From an uncultured Oscillospiraceae bacterium (GTDB taxonomy: Bacteria > Bacillota > Clostridia > Oscillospirales > Oscillospiraceae): 58,117 bases of DNA. A program made the translations under genes and the position numbers. Location of the stretch: NCBI GenBank assembly GCA_944385365.1, contig CALWWW010000015.1, forward strand, positions 1-58,117. The letters are read 5' to 3'. The notes beneath the pieces were generated by a model, which saw only the letters and a program-made list of their open reading frames with translations, made no database searches and was not told where the DNA came from. How positions within the stretch are numbered: position 1 is the first letter of the stretch; every line of letters starts with the position of its first letter. Positions 35,443 to 43,026 of the stretch are shown here, in pieces.

Positions 35443-36603
35443 CGTAAGCCAGTAGAAGCCGTACAGCGTCAGCTGTACCAGCAGGATGCTGCCGCCGGCC
35501 ACCACGGCCAGCCAGGGCTGGCCCCGCCGGGACAGATCGGCCCACAGGCTGGACAGGCAGAGGACACAGCCCAAGGGAACCAGATAGAACCCCGCCAGCA
35601 GCCACAACGCCGTCAGCGCCGCCATCCAGCCCGCCGCCAGCAGGGCCGACGCCTTGGGCCGCCGGAAGCCGCCCACCAGACAGACCACACAGGCCGCCGC
35701 GCCGCAGATAATCAGGGGCCAGTCGAAATAGAACTGCACAATGGGCGGCACACCGCTGCCGAGCCCCTCCAGCAGCTCCCAGCCCATGCGGTAAAACGCG
35801 TACTCATAGAAATCCCGCAGGACCAGCAGTTGAGGAAACGGCAAACCCTGGGCCACGCCGCCGGGGACATAGGCCAGAATCCACACCACGGCCAGACTGA
35901 GCAAACCGGCCAGCAAGCTGCGGACCAGCCGCCCCCGTCCGGCATGGACAAAGCGGTCGGCCGCGCCGCAGCACAGCAGCACCACCATCATCAGGGCCAC
36001 ACCGGCCAGACCGGGCCGCAGATAGCAGCCCACCGCCGCCATGGCAAAGGCCAGAATCAGATACAGACTGTACTCCCCGAACTCGGACTGGGCCGGGGCC
36101 GTCAGATACTGGGTCAGCAGCAATACCGCCACCGCCGCCACCAGCATGGGGGACGGCTGCACCGCCATGGACAGCGTCAGAATCCACGTGCCCAGCAAGG
36201 CCCCCAGGCGGCTGCCAAAGAGCCCCCGCAGCAGCCGGTAGACAGCCAACGCCGTCAGGGACGGAAATACCATATGGGTGACCGCCGTTTCCGCCAGCAC
36301 ATCGCCGGGGATGGGGCTGCCGTACAGGGACCGGATGGTGACCAGGGCCGCGGCGCCCCACACCGCCGCCGCGCCGAGGGTGACGGAGAGCAGGGGCGCG
36401 ATATCGCCGGTGGTCAGACCGGTCCAGCCGTCCAGCAGGGTGCAGGCCGGACGGTCATAGCGGGAGATCCATTCCAGGGTGCCGCTGCGGGGCCGCATGA
36501 CGTGGACATAGGCCGCGCCGTTGAGCAGCAGCAGCGCCGCCACTCCCACCAATGCCAGCAGCAGATACCAATGTCTGCCCAGCTGGGCCAGCAGTTGTTC
36601 CAT
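35440..36603 (-). CDS. Polytopic membrane protein of unknown function
   Basis: A 387-residue protein with about nine to ten membrane helices. Near residues 44-110 a soluble loop holds RYDRPACTLLDGWTGLTTGDIAP and IRSLYGSPIPGDVLAE, which recalls GT-C-type glycosyltransferase or oligosaccharide-ligase architecture, but no diagnostic motif is clear. No neighbours hint at function; it is divergent from prfC and has its own promoter. GGGAGAT precedes the ATG. Confidence 0.6.
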   Translation of the reverse strand: MEQLLAQLGRHWYLLLALVGVAALLLLNGAAYVHVMRPRSGTLEWISRYDRPACTLLDGWTGLTTGDIAPLLSVTLGAAAVWGAAALVTIRSLYGSPIPGDVLAETAVTHMVFPSLTALAVYRLLRGLFGSRLGALLGTWILTLSMAVQPSPMLVAAVAVLLLTQYLTAPAQSEFGEYSLYLILAFAMAAVGCYLRPGLAGVALMMVVLLCCGAADRFVHAGRGRLVRSLLAGLLSLAVVWILAYVPGGVAQGLPFPQLLVLRDFYEYAFYRMGWELLEGLGSGVPPIVQFYFDWPLIICGAAACVVCLVGGFRRPKASALLAAGWMAALTALWLLAGFYLVPLGCVLCLSSLWADLSRRGQPWLAVVAGGSILLVQLTLYGFYWLT

Positions 36604-36639
36604 GATCTCCCTTCCCTTCCAACGGTTTCACTACGTCGT

Positions 36640-36668
36640 ATTTTATCAGATACGGTGCCAAATGGCAA
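36640..36668 (-). promoter_or_regulatory. Promoter of the membrane-protein gene
   Basis: On the minus strand TTGCCA (36663-36668) and TAAAAT (36640-36645), spacer 17 bases. Confidence 0.65.
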
Positions 36669-36707
36669 CGGAAATCCGTCGGACGGTGTCAGAAGTGAAA
36701 AATGACC

Positions 36708-36736
36708 TTGTAACGGTGGTATAATTGTGGTAGAAT
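36708..36736 (+). promoter_or_regulatory. Promoter of prfC
   Basis: TTGTAA (36708-36713) and TAGAAT (36731-36736) with a 17-base spacer; a TATAAT-like hexamer also lies at 36720-36725. Confidence 0.6.
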
Positions 36737-36786
36737 AAATCGATTTGTTGTGATAATTCTATTTTTCTATTTGTGGAGGGAATAGC

Positions 36787-38373
36787 GTGCCTACTCTGCG
36801 CGAAGAAATCAGCCGCCGCCGGACCTTTGCCATCATCTCGCACCCCGACGCCGGTAAAACCACCCTGACGGAAAAATTCCTCCTGTACGGAGGCGCCATC
36901 GCCCAGGCCGGCGCCGTCAAGGGCAAGAAAAACTCCCGTGCCGCCGTCTCCGACTGGATGGAGATTGAAAAGCAGCGCGGTATCTCCGTCACCTCGTCGG
37001 TATTGCAGTTCCAGTACGACGGCTTCTGCATCAATATTCTGGACACCCCCGGCCACCAGGACTTCTCTGAGGACACCTACCGGACCCTGATGGCCGCCGA
37101 CTCGGCGGTCATGGTCATCGACGGTTCCAAGGGCGTTGAGGCCCAGACGAGAAAGCTGTTCAAGGTCTGCGCCATGCGCCATATCCCCATTTTTACCTTC
37201 ATCAACAAGATGGACCGGGACAGCAAGGACCCCTTCGACCTGCTGGAAGAGCTGGAACAGGAACTGGGCATCGAGACGTACGCCGTCAACTGGCCCATCG
37301 GCTCCGGCAAGGAGTTCCAGGGCGTCTACGACCGCAACAAGGGCCACATTGCCTTTTTCTCCGGCGTATCCGGCAAGAACCGGGCCGAAAAGCTGGAGAT
37401 CGACCTCTATGACCCGGCGGTGGCCGACCACATCGGCGCGGAACGCCACCAACAGCTCATCGACGACGTGGAGCTGCTGGCCGCCGGTCGGGAATTTGAC
37501 ATGGACGCCGTCCGCAACGGCACCCTGAGCCCCGTGTTCTTCGGTTCTGCCCTGACCAACTTCGGCGTGGAACCGTTCCTGGAGGACTTCCTCAAGATGA
37601 CGCCGCCTCCCCTGGCCCGTGTGGCCGACTGCGGCGAAATCGACACCTTCTCCCCCGATTTCTCCGCCTTTGTCTTCAAGATTCAGGCCAACATGAACAA
37701 GGCCCACCGGGACCGTCTGGCATTCCTGCGCATCTGCTCCGGCAAGTATGAGCGGGAAGCCGAAGTCTACCACGTTCAGGGCAACAAGAAAATGCGCCTG
37801 AGCCAGCCCCAGCAGCTCATGGCCTCGGAGCGTGAGATCATCGACGAAGCCTACGCCGGCGACATCATCGGCGTCTTCGACCCCGGCATCTTCTCCATCG
37901 GCGACACCGTGACGGTGCCCGGCAAGAAGTTCCGGTTTGCCGGTATCCCCACCTTTGCCCCCGAGCACTTCGCACGGGTCAGCCCCCGGGACACCATGAA
38001 GCGCAAACAGTTCATCAAGGGCACGGAACAGATCGCCCAGGAAGGCGCCATTCAGATTTTCAAGGTCCCCAACACCGGCATGGAAGAAGTCATCGTCGGC
38101 GTCGTGGGCGTCCTGCAATTTGAAGTGTTCCAGTACCGCATGAAGAACGAGTACGGCGTGGAGCTGCGCATGGAAAACCTGCCCTATGAGCAGCTGCGGT
38201 TTATCACCAAGAGCCCCGTCAGCGACCTCAAGGATTTGAAGCTGTCCTCCGACGCCGAATTGCTGGAGGATTACAAGGGCCACAGCTTGTTGGTCTTCTC
38301 CTCCTTCTGGTCCATCGACTTCACCATCAAGCGCAACCCCGGCCTGGAACTGGCCGAAACGCTGGACAACTGA
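36787..38373 (+). CDS. prfC: Peptide chain release factor 3
   Basis: GTPase that recycles RF1/RF2 from the ribosome. The 528-residue product has G1 SHPDAGKT (18-25), the switch region RGISVTSSVLQF, G3 DTPGHQDF (86-93) and G4 NKMD (140-143), then the RF3 domains with FSAFVFKIQANMNKAHRDRLAFLR. The start is GTG after GGAGGGA. A strong hairpin follows the stop. Confidence 0.94.
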   Translation: MPTLREEISRRRTFAIISHPDAGKTTLTEKFLLYGGAIAQAGAVKGKKNSRAAVSDWMEIEKQRGISVTSSVLQFQYDGFCINILDTPGHQDFSEDTYRTLMAADSAVMVIDGSKGVEAQTRKLFKVCAMRHIPIFTFINKMDRDSKDPFDLLEELEQELGIETYAVNWPIGSGKEFQGVYDRNKGHIAFFSGVSGKNRAEKLEIDLYDPAVADHIGAERHQQLIDDVELLAAGREFDMDAVRNGTLSPVFFGSALTNFGVEPFLEDFLKMTPPPLARVADCGEIDTFSPDFSAFVFKIQANMNKAHRDRLAFLRICSGKYEREAEVYHVQGNKKMRLSQPQQLMASEREIIDEAYAGDIIGVFDPGIFSIGDTVTVPGKKFRFAGIPTFAPEHFARVSPRDTMKRKQFIKGTEQIAQEGAIQIFKVPNTGMEEVIVGVVGVLQFEVFQYRMKNEYGVELRMENLPYEQLRFITKSPVSDLKDLKLSSDAELLEDYKGHSLLVFSSFWSIDFTIKRNPGLELAETLDN

Positions 38374-38386
38374 ATCCTCTAACAAA

Positions 38387-38425
38387 CAGGGCGCGCTGCA
38401 ATGGAAGTTGCAGCGCGCCCTGTTT
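38387..38425 (+). terminator. Terminator after prfC (family C)
   Basis: CAGGGCGCGCTGCAA (38387-38401) pairs perfectly with TTGCAGCGCGCCCTG (38408-38422) around TGGAAG, then TTT. The same loop and a covarying stem occur after the GH3-like gene. Confidence 0.85.
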
Positions 38426-38433
38426 GGCACGGA

Positions 38434-38976
38434 TTATGGTTTCCTGATTGCGTAATAGATGCAATGATGTGTTTTTCCGCGATATTCGATTTCAGCGGTA
38501 AACGCCGTCTTTTTCATTCCGCTTTTCTCCAAAACACGCCTGCTGGCCTGGTTTTCCTCAAAAAATCCCGCTTTGACGCTTGTATAGCCAATTCTGAAAA
38601 GCTCCGGAATCGCTGCGGTCAACGTCTCTGTTGCATAGCCCTGGTTCTTCCAGTTTGGATGAATCACATATCCCAGTTCTATGGAATCGCCGTCCAGTTC
38701 GACATCGTTGAGAAAACCAATGAGCCGTTCCTTGCAATAAATGCCGTAGACAAAATGTTCCTCTGAGTGGGACATACGCTGCAGCACACGAAACATCTCC
38801 ACAGCATCCGCATGGGATGCAAAGTCCGGCAGCATAAACGTTTTTTTGATTTCATCATTGTATAACAGTTCCAGTGCATCCTCCAAATCAGCGTCCTCAA
38901 GGGCATGAAGCACCAAACGCGGCGTTTGAATCATCGGCATTCGCGCCGGGAGAACAGGATTGTGTAAATCTTCCAT
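38434..38976 (-). CDS. GNAT family N-acetyltransferase
   Basis: A 180-residue RimJ/RimL-type acetyltransferase: TPRLVLHALEDADLEDALEL at the start, IELGYVIHPNWKNQGYATETLTAAI (acetyl-CoA site) and FEENQASRRVLEKSGMKK. It is visibly less GC-rich than its neighbours and sits between two terminators, so it may have been acquired separately. GGAGGAACG precedes the ATG; a later ATG pair (MPMIQ) is an alternative start. Confidence 0.85.
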   Translation of the reverse strand: MEDLHNPVLPARMPMIQTPRLVLHALEDADLEDALELLYNDEIKKTFMLPDFASHADAVEMFRVLQRMSHSEEHFVYGIYCKERLIGFLNDVELDGDSIELGYVIHPNWKNQGYATETLTAAIPELFRIGYTSVKAGFFEENQASRRVLEKSGMKKTAFTAEIEYRGKTHHCIYYAIRKP

Positions 38977-39043
38977 GGACCAGTCGTTCCTCCTGCCGGC
39001 ACCCCCAAAGGAGCTGCCGCGAAATCCAGTTTTGTTGCATAGA

Positions 39044-39089
39044 AAAAAGCTGCGTAAACCGACAGATCGGAGGGTTTACGCAGCTTTTC
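39044..39089 (-). terminator. Terminator after ricT
   Basis: AAAAGCTGCGTAAACC (39045-39060) and GGTTTACGCAGCTTTT (39073-39088) form a perfect 16-bp stem around a 12-base loop. A- and T-runs allow termination on either strand; the minus-strand ricT gene ends just upstream. Confidence 0.85.
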
Positions 39090-39120
39090 TAATAGGTCAT
39101 AAAAAACGCAATTCCCGCAC

Positions 39121-40638
39121 TTATTCAGTGGGATTGCTGCCGGTTCCGCCGCTGCGGCGGGGACGGCGACGGCGGCGGGGACGGTGCTCACCGCCCTCGG
39201 CGGCGTTGGCCGGGGCCTGGGGAGCCGCGCCCTCCTGAGACTTGTCCGCACGGGGACGGCGTTCCTGCCGGGGCTTCTGCTGGCCGCCGTTCTGGCGGGG
39301 TTTCTCCTGCCGGGATTTCGGCTCGCCCTTTTCCGTGCGGGGCGGCTGCTCGGGCCGGGACTCCTGGGGCTTTTGCCCATCCTCGGGCCGCGGACCGGCG
39401 GAGCGGCGGCGGGACCGGCGGCGGCGGTTCTTCTGCTCCGGCGCTTCCTCGGCGGCGGGCTCCGTCTCCATCGTCCGGTCGGACGCGGCATAGTCGTCCA
39501 GCTTGCGGAACAGGTCCGGCATGGAATCCATGATCTCCCGGTCCGTGGGCTCCTCCGGCGAAACGGTCCGGCGGCTGCGCTGGGGCTGGCCGGAGATGGG
39601 GGCCAGGTCCCTGGGAATGGGGGGATCGGTCTTTTTGGCCTTGCCGCTGCGCAGCACGGCAATGTCGCTGTTGCGGTAAACGTTGATGGTGTCGGGAGCG
39701 TCCTCCATGCGGACCTTGACGGTCTGGCGCAGCAAATTCACGTCGCAGACGGTACCCCGGCCATCGGGGGTGTCCACAAAGGACTCGGCCTTGGGGGCCG
39801 TCTTGTGGAGGTCCTCATAGGCCTCCTGCTCATATTTGAGACAGCACATGAGACGGCCGCAGGTGCCGGAAATCTTGGTGGGATTCAGGCTCAGATTCTG
39901 GGTCTTGGCCATCTTGATGGAAACCGGCTGGAAGTCGTCCAGAAATTCGGCGCAGCAGAAAGGCCGGCCGCAGACGCCCAGACCGCCCACCATGCGGGCC
40001 TTATCCCGGACGCCGATTTGCCGCAGCTCAATGCGGGTGCGGAAAATGGAAGCCAGATTTTTTACCAGCTCCCGGAAATCCACCCGGCCGTCGGCGGTGA
40101 AGAAGAAGAGGATTTTGCTGCCGTCAAAGGCGCATTCTGCCGACACCAGCTGCATGTCCAGCTTGTGTTCCTCAATTTTCTGGAGACAGATGGAAAAGGC
40201 CTTCTTTTCCTTTTCGTAGTTGTCGGCGGCGATTTTTTCATCGTGGGGCGTGGCCATACGCAGGACGGGCCGCAGGGGCGTCACCACATCGGCGGCGGGC
40301 ACCGTGTGGCAGCCCCCGGCGCAGAAGCCGAACTCCGGGCCGCGGGCCGTGTCGATGATCACATGGTCGCCCATTTTGGGCGTCAGATCGCCGGGGTCAA
40401 AATAATAGACCTTGCTGCCGGTGCGGAAGCGGACGTCCACCACCGTCACCTGTTCCGGCAGCGGTTCGGCGTCCTCCGCCGCGTCCGCCGCAGGCATGGG
40501 CAGCAGCTCGGCGGCCAGGGCGTCCTCCACGGTCTCGTGGACCGGTTCCGCCTCACAACCGCCGCAGCCCGCGCAGCCGTCACAGCCGCCGCAGTCGGAC
40601 TGGGGGCTCAGTTCTTGCAGTTCTTTTTGTTCATCCAT
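39121..40638 (-). CDS. ricT: RicT/YaaT-like PSP1-domain protein
   Basis: A 505-residue protein with a PSP1 core (about residues 60-300). The core includes GDHVIIDTARGPEFGFC, the cysteine pairs CGRPFCCAEFL and CGRLMCCLKYEQEAY, and SLNPTKISGTCG. RicT is part of the Ric complex affecting RNase Y, sporulation and competence in Bacillus. Unusual additions are a Cys-rich N-terminus (SDCGGCDGCAGCGGCE) and a disordered basic tail of about 190 residues ending in an Arg run. The ATG at 40638 has GGAG upstream; ATG 40650 is an alternative. It follows holB as in other Firmicutes. Confidence 0.88.
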   Translation of the reverse strand: MDEQKELQELSPQSDCGGCDGCAGCGGCEAEPVHETVEDALAAELLPMPAADAAEDAEPLPEQVTVVDVRFRTGSKVYYFDPGDLTPKMGDHVIIDTARGPEFGFCAGGCHTVPAADVVTPLRPVLRMATPHDEKIAADNYEKEKKAFSICLQKIEEHKLDMQLVSAECAFDGSKILFFFTADGRVDFRELVKNLASIFRTRIELRQIGVRDKARMVGGLGVCGRPFCCAEFLDDFQPVSIKMAKTQNLSLNPTKISGTCGRLMCCLKYEQEAYEDLHKTAPKAESFVDTPDGRGTVCDVNLLRQTVKVRMEDAPDTINVYRNSDIAVLRSGKAKKTDPPIPRDLAPISGQPQRSRRTVSPEEPTDREIMDSMPDLFRKLDDYAASDRTMETEPAAEEAPEQKNRRRRSRRRSAGPRPEDGQKPQESRPEQPPRTEKGEPKSRQEKPRQNGGQQKPRQERRPRADKSQEGAAPQAPANAAEGGEHRPRRRRRPRRSGGTGSNPTE

Positions 40639-40693
40639 GGGAAACTCCATTTCTATCCAACCGCCGTGGGCGGTGAGATCGTTGCATTTTGCG

Positions 40694-41644
40694 TTACAGC
40701 CGGGCCAGCAGTCCGGCGCAGATATTGCCCACGCCCACATTGGCCCAGCAGTCGTCCAGCGCTTCCTGGACCAGACGGCAGGCGGCCAGCAGTTCCGGCG
40801 CGGTCCGCTGTTCGGCAATGGCACGGGCCTGGGGCAGCAGCGTAGGACAGCCCCGGCGGGCCAGCAGCGATTGGGCCAGCAGCCGCTGCAATTCCTCCAG
40901 CACCGGCGCCAGCTGGTTGCGCTTGTACTTGTCCATGGAACCGAAGACCATGGCCAGGCCCAGGGTGTCGTGGGCGGCGTAGGCGGCGGCAAACTGCTCC
41001 ACCTGGGGCAGCTGCAAGCCGGACCCCTCCAGCAGCGTCACGGCCTGGCCGAGAAAGCCGCCGCTGCGGCCCATGGCCGCCTCCAGGTCGGCGGCGCTGC
41101 GGTCGGGAAACCGCTGGCGCAGAGCCGGTTCCAATACGGCCCGGGACAGGGGCGACAGCCGCAGATGGGCGCAGCGGGACCGGATGGTGGGCAGCAGCGC
41201 TTCCGGCGACGGAGCCAGCAGCAGAAAAACGCCGTAGGACGGCGGTTCCTCCAGCACTTTTAACAGGGCGTTCTGGGCCGCCGGGTTCATGTCTCCGGCC
41301 CGAGGAATCAGCAAAACCTTTTTCTCGCCCTCGTTGGGGCGGATAAACAGTTCCGTGCGGGCGGCGCGGATGCAGTCCACGGGGACCTGCTTGTGGTCCG
41401 GGTCGTCCACGGTAATCACATCGGGGTGATTGCCCGACAGGACCTTGCGGCAGGCGGGACAGACACCGCAGGGACGCAGGGTGCCGCGGCATTCCATGGC
41501 GGCGGCCAGGAGCCGGGCCAGGGTGCGTTTGCCGGAGCCCTCGGGGCCGGTGAGGAGATAGCTGTGGGACATCCGTCCCGAACGCAGGCCCTCCGTCAAT
41601 CGCTCCTTGAGGGCCTCGTTGCCCAGCAGCTGTTCCAGTCCCAT
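40694..41644 (-). CDS. holB: DNA polymerase III subunit delta prime
   Basis: Clamp-loader subunit, 316 residues from ATG 41644. It starts MGLEQLLGNEALKERLTEGLRSG, has a P-loop (TGPEGSGKRTLA, with Lys-Arg in place of Lys-Ser/Thr), the zinc module CGVCPACRKVLSGNHPD, and the NALLKVLEEPP and TIRSRC motifs. GGGAG lies eight bases before this ATG; upstream extension of the frame is not credible. Confidence 0.9.
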   Translation of the reverse strand: MGLEQLLGNEALKERLTEGLRSGRMSHSYLLTGPEGSGKRTLARLLAAAMECRGTLRPCGVCPACRKVLSGNHPDVITVDDPDHKQVPVDCIRAARTELFIRPNEGEKKVLLIPRAGDMNPAAQNALLKVLEEPPSYGVFLLLAPSPEALLPTIRSRCAHLRLSPLSRAVLEPALRQRFPDRSAADLEAAMGRSGGFLGQAVTLLEGSGLQLPQVEQFAAAYAAHDTLGLAMVFGSMDKYKRNQLAPVLEELQRLLAQSLLARRGCPTLLPQARAIAEQRTAPELLAACRLVQEALDDCWANVGVGNICAGLLARL

Positions 41645-41684
41645 TTTCGACTCCCTTCTCCGCCGCAGCGCCGTACTTAGAGAT

Positions 41685-41713
41685 AGTATAACGCTTTTTT
41701 CAAAACAAATCAA
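41685..41713 (-). promoter_or_regulatory. Promoter of the holB-ricT operon
   Basis: On the minus strand TTGATT (41708-41713) and TATACT (41685-41690), spacer 17 bases. Confidence 0.65.
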
Positions 41714-41755
41714 TGAAAACGTGGCGGCGGCCCATAGCCCGATGGGACTTCTTTC

Positions 41756-41785
41756 TTGACAGAGACGATGCCGGAGCGATACAAT
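41756..41785 (+). promoter_or_regulatory. Promoter of moaB
   Basis: TTGACA (41756-41761) and TACAAT (41780-41785), spacer 18 bases, about 40 bases before the moaB start. Confidence 0.7.
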
Positions 41786-41825
41786 GAAAAAAATACGCGC
41801 AGGTGCGCGGAGGGAGGAACGGCAC

Positions 41826-42296
41826 ATGGTATACGATGCGGCGGTAATCACCGTCAGTGACGAGAGCTTTTGGGGCCGCAGAGCCGATGAGGCAGGCCCG
41901 GCGGTGGTGGAAATTCTGGAACAGGCGGGCTATCGGGTGACCCATACGACGCTGCTGCAAAAGGAACAGGCCCAGATGGAACGGGAGCTGATTCACGCGG
42001 CGGACCAGTTGAAAGTGGCCCTGGTGGTCACCGTGGGCGGTACGGGCATCGGCCCCAGGGATGTGACGCCGGAGGCCACAGCCGCCGTGTGTCCCCGCGT
42101 GGTGCCGGGCCTGGGCGAAGCCATGCGGGCGGCTGCCGTCAGCGTCAGCCCCCGGCTGCTGCTGTCCCGTGGCGTGGCCGCCATCCGGGGCAAGACCATG
42201 ATTCTCAACGTCTCGGGCAACCGGGAAGCGGCGGAAGCCATGCTGAAACCGGTGCTGGAGCCGGTGGCAATCGCCCTGAGCATGCTCAATAAATAA
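41826..42296 (+). CDS. moaB: MoaB/MogA-type molybdopterin adenylyltransferase
   Basis: A 156-residue protein of the MoaB/Mog fold: AAVITVSDESFWGRRADEAGP, VVTVGGTGIGPRDVTPEAT (substrate-binding GGTG and D) and a late ILNVSGNREAAE segment. It adenylylates molybdopterin before metal insertion. ATG 41826 has AGGGAGGAAC upstream; an ATG 42 bases earlier is less likely. No other molybdopterin gene is nearby. Confidence 0.88.
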   Translation: MVYDAAVITVSDESFWGRRADEAGPAVVEILEQAGYRVTHTTLLQKEQAQMERELIHAADQLKVALVVTVGGTGIGPRDVTPEATAAVCPRVVPGLGEAMRAAAVSVSPRLLLSRGVAAIRGKTMILNVSGNREAAEAMLKPVLEPVAIALSMLNK

Positions 42297-42298
42297 CC

Positions 42299-42336
42299 CG
42301 GAGACAGGGGGGCAACATGCCCCCCCTTTGTCTCCG
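42299..42336 (+). terminator. Stem-loop after moaB
   Basis: CGGAGACA (42299-42306) pairs with TGTCTCCG (42329-42336), with an inner GGGGGGCA/TGCCCCCC stem. There is no U-tract, so its role as a terminator is uncertain. Confidence 0.5.
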
Positions 42337-42380
42337 AATGGCGGTTATCGGTAGTTGGGTAGGCACACCCGTTTGATCTC

Positions 42381-42587
42381 GTAGGGCGGGACCTGCGTGT
42401 CCCGCCGTGCGGCAACCCTGGCGGTTACTGGACAGCACCGGGGCGAATCCGCATCCACATCCGTAGGGCGCGGCATCCCTGACGCGCCCCTGGCACAATT
42501 TGTCCGGGGCCGTCAAGGATGCCGGCCCCTACGTTGTTGTTGGTCGATGGTGCATACCAGCGGCGGGACACATAGGTCCCGCCCTAC
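42381..42587. repeat. Family A hairpins, trio plus one
   Basis: Four GTAGGG/CCCTAC-bounded hairpins: 42381-42406 (stem GCGGGAC/GTCCCGC), 42463-42489 (GCGCG/CGCGC), 42506-42532 (GGGGCCG/CGGCCCC) and 42562-42587 (GCGGGAC/GTCCCGC). The last three repeat the trio at 47838-47962 in the same order with similar spacers. They fill most of the 390-base gap between moaB and the minus-strand gene ending at 42690; no gene is seen. Confidence 0.8.
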
Positions 42588-42639
42588 AAATACAATTCAA
42601 GCCCCATACTGTACTTCGCATTACCGCCATACTATGCCA

Positions 42640-42683
42640 AGAAGCCCGTTGCAGAACAGTTTCATTCTGCAACGGGCTTTTTC
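42640..42683 (-). terminator. Terminator of the PepSY operon
   Basis: AAGCCCGTTGCAGAA (42641-42655) and TTCTGCAACGGGCTT form a 15-bp stem with T-runs on the plus side and a shorter run on the minus side. It lies 3' of the small membrane protein gene. Confidence 0.75.
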
Positions 42684-42689
42684 TATTCC

Positions 42690-43013
42690 TTATTGAACGG
42701 TCAAGTCCGTGACCAACTGGTGGGCCTTGGTCTGGAGCACGGCGGCGGCGTAGCGCAGCACCGCGAAGACGCACCAGAGACCGAACGCTGCCAGCAGGAC
42801 CTCGTCCAGCTCATCAAGGATGTAGTACATCCCATGGGAAAACCCTGCAAAAGAGAGCACCCGTGCGGCGGGAATCAGCGTCAGCAGCGTGGCCACCACT
42901 GCCGCAGCCAGCGTCAGCCAGGACACAAGCCGGACGCCGCCGGCGGCCATGGACAGATTGGTGGCGGTGGGATGATTGGGATAGACGGAAAAGACTTCAG
43001 AACGCTTGAACAT
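42690..43013 (-). CDS. Small membrane protein
   Basis: A 107-residue protein with two hydrophobic segments (about residues 27-50 and 68-92) and a short cytoplasmic start (MFKRSEVFSVYPNHP). The strong site AAGGAGGT precedes this ATG; the frame continues upstream but only within the PepSY gene. It starts 14 bases after that gene's stop, so the two are one operon. No family recognised. Confidence 0.6.
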   Translation of the reverse strand: MFKRSEVFSVYPNHPTATNLSMAAGGVRLVSWLTLAAAVVATLLTLIPAARVLSFAGFSHGMYYILDELDEVLLAAFGLWCVFAVLRYAAAVLQTKAHQLVTDLTVQ

Positions 43014-43026
43014 GGCGGATACCTCC

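Noticed and set aside
35332-36705. 457-codon plus-strand frame opposite the membrane-protein gene
   Set aside because: Gln/Arg/His-rich shadow of a membrane protein read on the wrong strand.
42381-42587. Family A hairpins as CRISPR repeats or as coding sequence
   Set aside because: Repeats differ in stem sequence and spacing and frames across them are not protein-like.
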